DNA of 26,523 nt from Saprospiraceae bacterium (GTDB taxonomy: Bacteria; Bacteroidota; Bacteroidia; Chitinophagales; Saprospiraceae). Below, one piece after another: positions 8,009 to 15,205 of the stretch. The stretch spans positions 1 through 26,523 of the forward strand of contig JALZVB010000329.1 of assembly GCA_023300835.1 (NCBI GenBank), in the 5' to 3' direction. The notes beneath the pieces were generated by a model. That model saw only the letters and a program-made list of their open reading frames with translations. It ran no database searches and was not told where the DNA came from. The number at the start of each line of letters is the position of its first letter. Position 1 is the stretch's first letter. The translations under genes and the position numbers were made by a program.

Positions 8009-8425
8009 ATGCACTCCAAATTCAAACTTCTTGTTCTATTAACAGCATTAATGGGCATGTTAGCCGTAACCATGGGTGCATTTGGTAGCCATTATTTGGT
8101 TGAAAAGATCTCTGAGAGGTCTCTAAGCGCTTACAAGACTGCTGTTCAATATCAATTCTATCATACGCTTGCCATGTTCTGTACAGCGCTATTATATCGC
8201 ATATACAGGATTAAGGGTTTGTTCTATATCGCACTGTATTTTATGGGAGGTATGTTCTTGTTCTCTGGAAGCATATATATTCTATCACTCAAGGATCTGT
8301 TGGGAATACAGAACTTAAAGTTTATTGGGATTCTTACTCCTATTGGTGGACTTGCGCTTATCGGTAGTTGGGCGGCTATATTTTTTACAGTTGTCAGAAT
8401 CAAGCCACCTAGTAAAGACAATTAG
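8009..8425 (+). CDS. DUF423 family small membrane protein
   Basis: 138 residues with four predicted membrane helices (about 7-25, 45-62, 70-90 and 105-128). Family landmarks are GAFGSHYL near residue 25, TAVQYQFYHTLAMF, an FLFSGSIYILSL segment and LTPIGGLALIGSW near the end. These match the DUF423 (YgdD/YwdK) family of inner-membrane proteins, whose function is not known. It starts at ATG 8009 after a 100-base AT-rich gap following repeat copy A. Its stop is 10 bases before repeat copy B, and the shared terminator at 8636-8678 is the next stop signal. Confidence 0.9.
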   Translation: MHSKFKLLVLLTALMGMLAVTMGAFGSHYLVEKISERSLSAYKTAVQYQFYHTLAMFCTALLYRIYRIKGLFYIALYFMGGMFLFSGSIYILSLKDLLGIQNLKFIGILTPIGGLALIGSWAAIFFTVVRIKPPSKDN

Positions 8426-8435
8426 GATAGGTTTT

Positions 8436-8583
8436 ATACCAATTAGCCTTCAGAATGCCGCACAATTTTATAGAATCTGCTTATCTCTGTGTTGAAAATA
8501 CTCGTCATAGTTATGGCTATGCCTACATTCTCCGCCTTGAGCTAAACAGACCTTATACGGGCATCTTAAAAGTAAATTGTTAT
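8436..8583 (+). repeat. Copy B of the ~150 bp repeat
   Basis: Starts ATACCAATTAG and ends TAAATTGTTAT, and shares with copy A the blocks AGAATGCCGCACA, TTATCTCTGTGTTGA, CGTCATAG...CTATGCCT, TCTCCGC, CTAAACA and TTATACGG. The hairpin CATAG (8506-8510) / CTATG (8517-8521) is kept. It lies between the DUF423 stop codon and the bidirectional terminator, and it is non-coding. Confidence 0.7.
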
Positions 8584-8635
8584 TACTCATCGTTATTACC
8601 ATAGTTATTTAAGTTCATCTATGAATAGCTGCAAT

Positions 8636-8678
8636 AAAAAAAAGCAGCAAGCTCTTCATAGAGTTTGCTGCTTTTTTT
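8636..8678. terminator. Bidirectional terminator between convergent genes
   Basis: A 15-base stem (AAAGCAGCAAGCTCT with AGAGTTTGCTGCTTT, one G-T pair) with a 4-base loop, flanked by an A-run on the left and a T-run on the right. It can end both the plus-strand DUF423 unit and the minus-strand lipoprotein unit. Confidence 0.9.
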
Positions 8679-8693
8679 CTTAATCTGAAACAG

Positions 8694-9020
8694 TTATCTT
8701 TTAGTATAAACCGTACCCGTCAATTCTGCAAAATCAGCCCAGAGTGAGCCATCACATATTTCATTTACACCTGGCATTAACTCACATAACAATGTTCCAT
8801 CTGCTTGATATATATCTATACTCTTGTCTGGTTGACAAGGGCCAAAATCAAAACAATACACTTCTTCTGATTTGAAATCCCATGTTGTAAGTTCCCCTTG
8901 AACACAAGCATCATCTCTGAAACTATCTAACAATGTATCTATCGGAATGGGAAGTGTATCATCTTCGCCACATGAGATTATGGTCAGACTAAGTAACAAT
9001 GCAAAAGGAAGAAATTTCAT
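8694..9020 (-). CDS. Small lipoprotein of unknown function
   Basis: 108 residues. A signal peptide ends in ISC, giving lipidated Cys17 followed by GEDD, whose acidic residues are compatible with export beyond the inner membrane in Bacteroidota. The mature part has five further cysteines (ACVQ, VYCFDFGPCQ, TLLCEL, EICDGS), suggesting disulfides. It has a W.FK.EEVYCFDFGPC..D.S segment followed by D.Y..DGT, resembling small secreted domains of the DUF6970 kind, though I am not sure of that assignment. It is the last gene of the minus-strand group, 30 bases after the CPMC protein and just before the bidirectional terminator. Confidence 0.7.
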   Translation of the reverse strand: MKFLPFALLLSLTIISCGEDDTLPIPIDTLLDSFRDDACVQGELTTWDFKSEEVYCFDFGPCQPDKSIDIYQADGTLLCELMPGVNEICDGSLWADFAELTGTVYTKR

Positions 9021-9050
9021 AATAATATATTTTAGTATTAATGAAAATGA

Positions 9051-9329
9051 TTAGTTATCAGAAAACGGTTGATCATATATTTCGTCAGATAATCTTCTTC
9101 TATTCTTCCACCATAAAAAGCCTAGACTGCCGACTAGTAAGTATGGAAGACATAGCATGTAAAGGATACCTTTGTTAAGGCCTGCCGCTTCTGTACCTCC
9201 ATTCTTGAGATTAGACTCAGCTGACATCTTACACATAGGACATTGCGCCATTAGTTCCTCTACCGGTAAGAATAGAAAAATTGAGACAAGTAGAATACAG
9301 AGAAACAGTTTGGCTTGTGGTGATCTCAT
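9051..9329 (-). CDS. Small CPMC-motif membrane protein in the oxidase accessory group
   Basis: 92 residues. A hydrophobic N-terminal segment (about 7-28, ending LMAQ) looks like a signal peptide or anchor and is followed directly by CPMC (Cys30-Cys33) and KMSAESN. A second membrane helix spans about 54-74 and a basic, then acidic tail follows. The CPMC pair would lie on the periplasmic side. I recognise this as a conserved small protein near oxidase genes in Bacteroidota, but I know of no proven function. A CxxC pair at this position could bind a metal or do thiol-disulfide exchange, which is inference. It lies 35 bases after the DUF420 gene. Confidence 0.7.
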   Translation of the reverse strand: MRSPQAKLFLCILLVSIFLFLPVEELMAQCPMCKMSAESNLKNGGTEAAGLNKGILYMLCLPYLLVGSLGFLWWKNRRRLSDEIYDQPFSDN

Positions 9330-9364
9330 AACTTTAAAATTATACTAAAAAAAAACTATCAAAT

Positions 9365-9904
9365 TCATATATAACAGGGCCTTAACATCAGATATACTAC
9401 TGGGCCCGTAAAAACAACATACAACCAAATCGGGTAAACCCATCTGGCCATCTTTTTATGCTTGACTGTTGTAAAGCTTATTCCACGACTGAATGTCAAC
9501 AAAATAAAAGGCAATGACAATCCTGCCAATATAATATGAGTTATCAGTATGAAGAAATAAAGATATCTAATATTCCCTTCGCCACAATAAGTCGTTTCTG
9601 GCGTAGTAAAGTGATAAATCACATAAGTCAGCAAGAAAAAGAAAGAGCATATCATAGCCCCAAAAATCATATTCCTGTGCTGTGTGATATTCTTCTTTTT
9701 GATAAAGTACCCAGCCATTATTAAAAATATACCTGCCATTGTATTCACTGTCGCATTGAAAGCTGGCATCCAACTCGTATCAAAATCAACTGGAAACCTA
9801 TCCGCTGGTCTCATAGCGATAACCAACCCTATAACAACTACAGATAAGATGTATGCTAATTTATCGAGCCTTGATCGGAGTAGCTCATTTGGTGTATAAC
9901 TCAT
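9365..9904 (-). CDS. DUF420 (CtaM/YozB-type) oxidase assembly membrane protein
   Basis: 179 residues with five predicted membrane helices (about 15-31, 50-68, 80-98, 116-136 and 155-172). Conserved-type residues include His76 (QHRNMI), His98 (YVIYHF), His123 (ITHIIL) and His149 (KHKKMARW), followed by PIWLYVVFTGPVVYLML. This matches DUF420. Members in Firmicutes (CtaM/YozB) are needed for function of heme-copper oxidases, and the placement behind the oxidase genes agrees with an assembly role here. It lies 9 bases after the Sco-like gene. Family call firm, exact step unknown. Confidence 0.85.
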   Translation of the reverse strand: MSYTPNELLRSRLDKLAYILSVVVIGLVIAMRPADRFPVDFDTSWMPAFNATVNTMAGIFLIMAGYFIKKKNITQHRNMIFGAMICSFFFLLTYVIYHFTTPETTYCGEGNIRYLYFFILITHIILAGLSLPFILLTFSRGISFTTVKHKKMARWVYPIWLYVVFTGPVVYLMLRPCYI

Positions 9905-9913
9905 GGCGTCTGA

Positions 9914-10438
9914 TTATTGCGATACTTTTTTCATTTCTATGTCCTTAGGCATTTCTCGAGGTAGAATTACAGCCATATCTTCGACTAATTGAGTCAATGC
10001 CGCATTATCATTAGCTGGATATATTCTCCTTACATGGAGTGCCGTATCGATTAGCATATAGCTTGCTGCTCCACTAATAAGTGACACTGGCGTAGAATTA
10101 AGATGTTTTACTTTTTTATTGCTCTTCCCATATTCAGAATCAGAAAAATCTATCCATTGAAACGTAGGAGACTTTTGGAATTGCGTGATGATAGATTTAT
10201 CTAGATCAGATACGCCTTCTACAGATAGTTTTAAAACTGAAGTTTTAGATTTTAAAACCGACTCTAGATTAATAGCTTGAACTTGGTTACCATTCAAAAG
10301 TTCGTTTATACTGCCTTTAGATTTCAGTTCTATCTCTATATCCTTACGCCACTCTAGACCCGTTTGTAAAAAATACCATGACAGGCCAGGCAAACCAAAC
10401 AGTACAAAGAGAACCAATATTTTTTTAAGAATCTTCAT
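9914..10438 (-). CDS. Sco1/SenC-like protein without cysteines
   Basis: 174 residues with one N-terminal membrane anchor (about 5-24) and a periplasmic thioredoxin-like domain. The C-terminal segment YMLIDTALHVRRIYP.ND...LTQLVEDMAVILPRE (127-162) follows the Sco pattern of Y.LID..G.IRG.Y.GTD...V..LI.DI..LL. The position between cox4 and the DUF420 gene is that of Sco genes in related loci. The copper-binding CxxxC that should lie near residues 70-76 is absent, and the protein contains no cysteine at all. Ordinary copper insertion into CuA by this protein is therefore unlikely. The Sco relation rests on fold pattern and place, so it is moderate. Confidence 0.6.
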   Translation of the reverse strand: MKILKKILVLFVLFGLPGLSWYFLQTGLEWRKDIEIELKSKGSINELLNGNQVQAINLESVLKSKTSVLKLSVEGVSDLDKSIITQFQKSPTFQWIDFSDSEYGKSNKKVKHLNSTPVSLISGAASYMLIDTALHVRRIYPANDNAALTQLVEDMAVILPREMPKDIEMKKVSQ

Positions 10439-10472
10439 ACTTCTCTAACAAAATTTAGAATGAATAGATCAC

Positions 10473-10508
10473 AAAAAAAGAGGCTACTTTAAGAAGTAGC
10501 CTCTTTTT
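10473..10508 (-). terminator. Strong terminator at the end of the act-cox operon
   Basis: A perfect 15-base stem (AAAAAGAGGCTACTT / AAGTAGCCTCTTTTT) with a TAAG loop and T-runs in both directions. It begins next to the cox4 stop codon on the minus strand. It should separate the respiratory operon from the accessory genes beyond it, or reduce transcription into them. Confidence 0.9.
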
Positions 10509-10509
10509 A

Positions 10510-10929
10510 TTAATGTATTTTTTTTGTTTGTATCTCCTTGACTGCTCCTTGTGGTTGTGGTGTAGCCATTGTCTCAATAGTTTGATTATTTTTATTTATA
10601 ATCAGATTACGTCTTTGTTTCCAGTCATTACCTTCGTAAAAGAATGCAACCACTGCCCATATAAGTAAACCTAGAGGCAAGAGTACTGTTTTTGCAAGTC
10701 CAGGAATCTCATACTTCATGTGCATAAACTCATATACTATGAGGTACGCTTTTACGATACTCATGATAATCATTACAGCTGCAATGACATATCCAGGCAT
10801 CATTAATGACCCACCCATAATATGACCTTTACCAGCAAGTGCAAATAGTACTTCACTGATCGTCATAATCCCTAGGATAGAAATTATTTTATATGCTGTT
10901 TTCTTAGATTGTTCGTAAGAATGTCCCAT
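10510..10929 (-). CDS. Cytochrome c oxidase subunit IV family protein
   Basis: 139 residues with three membrane helices (about 13-31, 43-64 and 80-98). The segment KAYLIVYEFMHMKYEIPGL followed by LLPLGLLIWAVVAFFYEG is characteristic of the prokaryotic COX4 family (PF03626, CtaF/CoxD-like). The C-terminal 40 residues are polar and cytoplasmic or peripheral. This subunit is small and non-catalytic and stabilises the oxidase. It lies 47 bases after the first cox3 gene and is the last gene before the terminator. Confidence 0.85.
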   Translation of the reverse strand: MGHSYEQSKKTAYKIISILGIMTISEVLFALAGKGHIMGGSLMMPGYVIAAVMIIMSIVKAYLIVYEFMHMKYEIPGLAKTVLLPLGLLIWAVVAFFYEGNDWKQRRNLIINKNNQTIETMATPQPQGAVKEIQTKKIH

Positions 10930-10976
10930 GTCTTTTTAGTTGATGCGATTATTAATAAATGGTATTAAGTTAGTTT

Positions 10977-11825
10977 TTAGACTAGGTAAAAAACTAAGAA
11001 TACAAATACCCATACCAAATCTACAAAGTGCCAATAAAGCCCAATTTTCTCAACCATCTCATAGCCATTCTTTCTAGCTACATATAATCCTGTCGCAGAG
11101 TTTACACAGATGATAATTAAGAAAAGTATACCTGATATAACGTGAAATCCATGAAATCCCGTTATGAAAAAGAATAAGGCCCCAAACTGTTTAGGACCGA
11201 ATGCTTGCTGTTTTACAAGTCCCGAATCAGCACCTTCAGTAACTTTATATTTCAAATGGTGAAAACCACCTCCGTGATTGTGTATTAAATATGGCGAGCC
11301 AGGAACAAAAGTATCTCCTTCCTTGATATCATGACCATCACCTTCTAAATAAATACCAGCCTCTGTATGAGCACTGAAAGGATTAGTTGTAAGACCTACA
11401 TGTTCTTCAACGATCATTGTTGACCACTCCCATGCCTGTGAACCTACAAATCCTAACCCACCTATAATCGTAAGTATCATCCAAAAGACAACACCATTCT
11501 TATTTTCGCGATGTCCTTCTTGTACAGCTCTTACCATAGTAAATGAACTGAACAGAAGAATAAAGGTCATCAATGTTACAAAGTAAAGCGGCTTATGATG
11601 AAGACCACCTGGAAAGGCACTGAATACATGATCAGGAACAGGCCATGTAGGCATACTTACTCTAAGCGTACCATATGCTATCAAAAAACCTGCAAAAGTA
11701 AAGGCATCTGATAATAGGAAATACCACATCATCAGTTTACCATAACTTACCTTAAATGGTTGTGCTCCACCATCCCATAGCTTTTCGTCTACTTCATCAT
11801 GGTTATGTGTCAATGTTTCTGCCAT
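10977..11825 (-). CDS. Cytochrome c oxidase subunit III (long paralogue)
   Basis: 282 residues of the heme-copper oxidase subunit III family. The first helix region reads KLMMWYFLLSDAFTFAGFL, where Bacteroidota proteins have SD in place of the usual SE. Later helices include LFFFITGFHGFHVISGILFL and a final IGLYWHFVDLVWVFVFLVFYL. A soluble insert of about 70 residues lies between helices (about 135-205). It has seven helices in all and supports oxygen delivery and stability of subunit I. It starts 6 bases after the shorter cox3 paralogue; tandem paralogues are common in this phylum. Confidence 0.93.
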   Translation of the reverse strand: MAETLTHNHDEVDEKLWDGGAQPFKVSYGKLMMWYFLLSDAFTFAGFLIAYGTLRVSMPTWPVPDHVFSAFPGGLHHKPLYFVTLMTFILLFSSFTMVRAVQEGHRENKNGVVFWMILTIIGGLGFVGSQAWEWSTMIVEEHVGLTTNPFSAHTEAGIYLEGDGHDIKEGDTFVPGSPYLIHNHGGGFHHLKYKVTEGADSGLVKQQAFGPKQFGALFFFITGFHGFHVISGILFLIIICVNSATGLYVARKNGYEMVEKIGLYWHFVDLVWVFVFLVFYLV

Positions 11826-11831
11826 TGCTTC

Positions 11832-12416
11832 TTATTTAACAAACATTAAAAACGCTAATAAATATATCCATAGGATATCAACAAAATGCCAATATTGTAT
11901 GACAAGTTGATACCTAACTTTTCTCTTTTCTGTAACGATATAAGGCAAACTAAAAGCGTGAATCATAGCAACAATCATTGCCGCAACGCCACCTAAAATA
12001 TGCACAACATGCAATCCAGTAAGTAAATACAAAAATGATCCACTTACATTAGCCTTAAGGTCAACGCCAACAGCAAACAAGCTTATCCATCCTTGGTATT
12101 GTAATACCATGAACAGGTTACCTAGAATAAATGCTATGAGCAATAAACCTTTATATAATCCTTCTTTATTATTAACAAATCCCTTGTAGGAGAAATGTAA
12201 ACAAATACTACTTGTCAATAATACAGCTGTACTGTAATAAAAATGTACAGGCATTGTGTATTCTAACCAATTTCCAGCGGCATGCTTTACAATGTATGCA
12301 CTGGTAAGCGCACCGAACATCATCATTATACTAGCAAAAGCTAAGTATAGATTAAACTTATGAGGATGTATCCGACTCCTATAAGATATAGGATTTATAG
12401 CTGGGCTGTTATTCAT
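11832..12416 (-). CDS. Cytochrome c oxidase subunit III (short paralogue)
   Basis: 194 residues, five membrane helices, subunit III family: KFNLYLAFASIMMMFGALTSAYIVKH at the start, FYYSTAVLLTSS next, then LLTGLHVVHILGGVAAMIVA and a closing QYWHFVDILWIYLLAFLMFV. It lacks the long soluble insert of its downstream neighbour and the first two helices of full-length subunit III. It follows the ctaB gene with one base between stop and start, which indicates tight co-translation. Confidence 0.92.
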   Translation of the reverse strand: MNNSPAINPISYRSRIHPHKFNLYLAFASIMMMFGALTSAYIVKHAAGNWLEYTMPVHFYYSTAVLLTSSICLHFSYKGFVNNKEGLYKGLLLIAFILGNLFMVLQYQGWISLFAVGVDLKANVSGSFLYLLTGLHVVHILGGVAAMIVAMIHAFSLPYIVTEKRKVRYQLVIQYWHFVDILWIYLLAFLMFVK

Positions 12417-12417
12417 A

Positions 12418-13314
12418 TTATCCTATTAGATAGATTACCAATACGGCAGGTAAGTAAATAAATGAACTAAACATAAGTGCTTTCGCTGTTGTTTTATTTG
12501 GTTTCAATTGTAATTTCAGTCCCATGTAACTATATAAAAGAGCACATAATATAACGCCTATAACAGCTAATCCATGTGTGCCTTCGCCTGCATAATATGC
12601 CCAAAGCACAGTGGGAATAGTCAACATGCTGTATATCAATGAATAAAAACCTAGGTTTTTATCTATAGTTCCGTCTTCGTTCTTAGGTAGTAATTTATAT
12701 CCAGCTCTGTCATAGTCATCAAATGATAAAAAAGATATAGCCCAGAAATGTGGAAATTGCCATAGGAACTGAATCATAAACAATGTTAATCCAAGAATCG
12801 TAATTGTTCCATCCTGAGCAATTACACCTATCAACACTGGTAATGCACCAGGTATAGCTCCCACTGCAACAGATATCGTTGAATATCTTTTAAGTGGCGT
12901 ATATACAAATGCATACAACACAAAAGAAACCATTCCAACAAATGCGGTTAGTGGGTTGATAAGTGCCAATGAAAATATTCCAATCACAAGTAAGAGTCCA
13001 CTGAATAAGACAGCCTCACTAGTTTTCATTCTTCCCTGTGCCAGAGGTCTCATTTTAGTTCTGTCCATCATAGCATCAAATTCCTTTTCGAGAACTTGAT
13101 TGATACCATTAGATGCTCCAGTAACAGCAAACCCACCTAAGAAAAGTAGAATTGTAGTTGTTAAACTTGTAGAAAATCCAGCAGCAATAAAGTAGGCAAG
13201 AACTGAACTTACCACAACCATTAATGTCAAATTGAATTTAACAAGCATATAGTAATCCCATACACGAGATACCGTTACACCTGCCTCCAATTTTCTAGCA
13301 ATAGACTTACTCAC
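12418..13314 (-). CDS. ctaB: Protoheme IX farnesyltransferase (heme O synthase)
   Basis: 298 residues with eight to nine membrane helices, UbiA superfamily. It adds a farnesyl group to heme b to make heme O, the precursor of heme A for the oxidase. The first polyprenyl-binding motif is NQVLEKEFDAMMDRT..RPL (Asn72, Glu76, Asp80, Asp84 and Arg85 region), and the second is the DDYDRAGYKLLP stretch near residue 205. Its place between cox1 and cox3 fits supply of heme to the enzyme encoded around it. The gene also goes by cyoE. A heme A synthase gene is not in the window. Confidence 0.95.
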   Translation of the reverse strand: MSKSIARKLEAGVTVSRVWDYYMLVKFNLTLMVVVSSVLAYFIAAGFSTSLTTTILLFLGGFAVTGASNGINQVLEKEFDAMMDRTKMRPLAQGRMKTSEAVLFSGLLLVIGIFSLALINPLTAFVGMVSFVLYAFVYTPLKRYSTISVAVGAIPGALPVLIGVIAQDGTITILGLTLFMIQFLWQFPHFWAISFLSFDDYDRAGYKLLPKNEDGTIDKNLGFYSLIYSMLTIPTVLWAYYAGEGTHGLAVIGVILCALLYSYMGLKLQLKPNKTTAKALMFSSFIYLPAVLVIYLIG

Positions 13315-13343
13315 TGTTGATTCTTAGTTTTAACTTATTGTGG

Positions 13344-15200
13344 TTAGTGATACTTTTCCCCTTCGATCTCACCTTCGTCTAACGGTGTGATCTGAGTAAT
13401 AAATTCTTTACCATCTTTTCCATAATCATAAGCCCATCTGTGCACTGCAGGAAGTTTTCCTGGCCAGTTACCGTGACCTGTTTCTATAGGAGTTGTCCAC
13501 TCAAGTGTATTCGCTCCGTAAGGATTTTTAGTAGTCATCTTCTTACCTTTGTAGATACTGTAGAAGAAATTGATAACCATAAGCAATTGTGCACAGAATA
13601 CAACAATAGCTGCTACAGTGATAAATTTATTCATATCTCCAAAATGCTTAAATGCATCAAAGGTTTCAAAACTGTAATATCTTCTAGGTACACCAGCCAT
13701 ACCTAAGTAGTGCATTGGGCCGAATATAGCGTATGCTCCTATTAGTGTAACCCAAAAGTGAATCTTACCTAAAGTTTCATTCATGAATCTACCAAACATC
13801 TTAGGGTACCAGTGATAAACACCACAAAACATACCAAAGAATGCTGCAATTCCCATCACTATGTGGAAGTGAGCTACTACAAAATATGTATCGTGTAATT
13901 GAATATCAATCGCTGCATTACCTAAGAATATACCTGTTAATCCTCCTGAAATAAACATTGACACAAATCCTATCGCAAAAAGCATAGCGGAATTGAATCG
14001 TATGTTACCTCCATACAACGTGGTTATCCAGTTGAATACCTTTACGGCGGAAGGGACGGCTATTATCAATGTAAATATTACAAAGAAATTACTCAAGAAT
14101 GGATTTACACCTGACATAAACATGTGGTGAGCCCAAACTATAAAGGCCAAAAATCCAATAGCAAGTATAGAAAGTACCATGGCTTGATAACCAAAAATTG
14201 GTTTTCTGGCATGAACTGATAATACTTCTGACACAATACCCATCGCAGGTAGTATGATTATATAAACTTCTGGGTGACCTAAGAACCAAAATAAATGCTG
14301 GTATAAAATCGGACTACCACCAATTCTATCTAAGGCTTGACCATTTATAAATATCTCGTTAAGGAAAAAACTCGTTCCTAACCCTCTATCAAACATCAAC
14401 ATAAAGAATCCTGATGCTAATACTGGGAAAGAAAGTAATCCTAAAACAGCTGTTACAAAAAATGCCCATATAGGAAGTGGCATTCTCCACATACTCATTC
14501 CTTTAGTTCTAAGGTTAAGTACTGTTGTTATATAGTTAACGCCTCCTAGTAGTACTGATACTACAAACAATGTCAAACTTACTAACCATAATGTCATTCC
14601 TGTTCCTGATCCTGTAGAGGCTTGTGGTAATGCACTCAATGGCGGATATGCTGTCCATCCTCCTGAGAAAGGACCGGTACTCAAAAACAGTGAGTAAAAC
14701 ATAACTGCACTGGCTAAGAAAAAGAACCAATATGATAACATATTAAGGAATGGCGATGCCATATCTCTAGCTCCTAATTGCAATGGAATTAATAGATTAC
14801 TAAAGGTTCCACTCAGTCCTGCTGTCAATACAAAGAATACAATTATGGTACCGTGCATCGTGACTAAGGCATAATAAAATTCTGGGGACAATTGTCCTAT
14901 TCCATCATTAACCTGGATCCATTTACCTAGAAGCGGTTGTAACCATTGAAGATCAGCTTCTGGGAAACCCAGTTGTAATCTAAATATGATAGACATACCT
15001 GCTCCTATAATAGCCCAGAATATACCTGTGATAAGAAACTGTCTAGCAATGATCTTATGATCCATGCTAAATATATAGTGTCCTATGAAACCAGATTGAT
15101 ATTTATCACCATGATGATGATCGTGAAAATGATCATCAAAACCCTGCTCTTCTAATAATACCTCTACCTGATCTGCTGGTTCTGCATGTACGTGTGCCAT
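13344..15200 (-). CDS. Cytochrome c oxidase subunit I
   Basis: 618 residues, 12 core membrane helices, A-type heme-copper oxidase. It reduces O2 to water and pumps protons. Low-spin heme ligands are His116 (TMHGTI) and His446. CuB ligands are His309 (GHPEVY, with the cross-linking Tyr313), His358 and His359; the heme a3 ligand is His444 in HDTYFVVAHFH. Glu311 of the GHPEV motif is kept, pointing to the A1 subtype. The N-terminal 32 residues are unusual in being rich in His and acidic residues (HVHAEP, then FDDHFHDHHHGD), cytoplasmic by topology. It starts 5 bases after cox2. Confidence 0.97.
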   Translation of the reverse strand: MAHVHAEPADQVEVLLEEQGFDDHFHDHHHGDKYQSGFIGHYIFSMDHKIIARQFLITGIFWAIIGAGMSIIFRLQLGFPEADLQWLQPLLGKWIQVNDGIGQLSPEFYYALVTMHGTIIVFFVLTAGLSGTFSNLLIPLQLGARDMASPFLNMLSYWFFFLASAVMFYSLFLSTGPFSGGWTAYPPLSALPQASTGSGTGMTLWLVSLTLFVVSVLLGGVNYITTVLNLRTKGMSMWRMPLPIWAFFVTAVLGLLSFPVLASGFFMLMFDRGLGTSFFLNEIFINGQALDRIGGSPILYQHLFWFLGHPEVYIIILPAMGIVSEVLSVHARKPIFGYQAMVLSILAIGFLAFIVWAHHMFMSGVNPFLSNFFVIFTLIIAVPSAVKVFNWITTLYGGNIRFNSAMLFAIGFVSMFISGGLTGIFLGNAAIDIQLHDTYFVVAHFHIVMGIAAFFGMFCGVYHWYPKMFGRFMNETLGKIHFWVTLIGAYAIFGPMHYLGMAGVPRRYYSFETFDAFKHFGDMNKFITVAAIVVFCAQLLMVINFFYSIYKGKKMTTKNPYGANTLEWTTPIETGHGNWPGKLPAVHRWAYDYGKDGKEFITQITPLDEGEIEGEKYH

Positions 15201-15205
15201 ATCTT

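Noticed and set aside
13440..13706. Plus-strand ORF inside cox1
   Set aside because: It is antisense to a strongly conserved subunit I region and has no family features.
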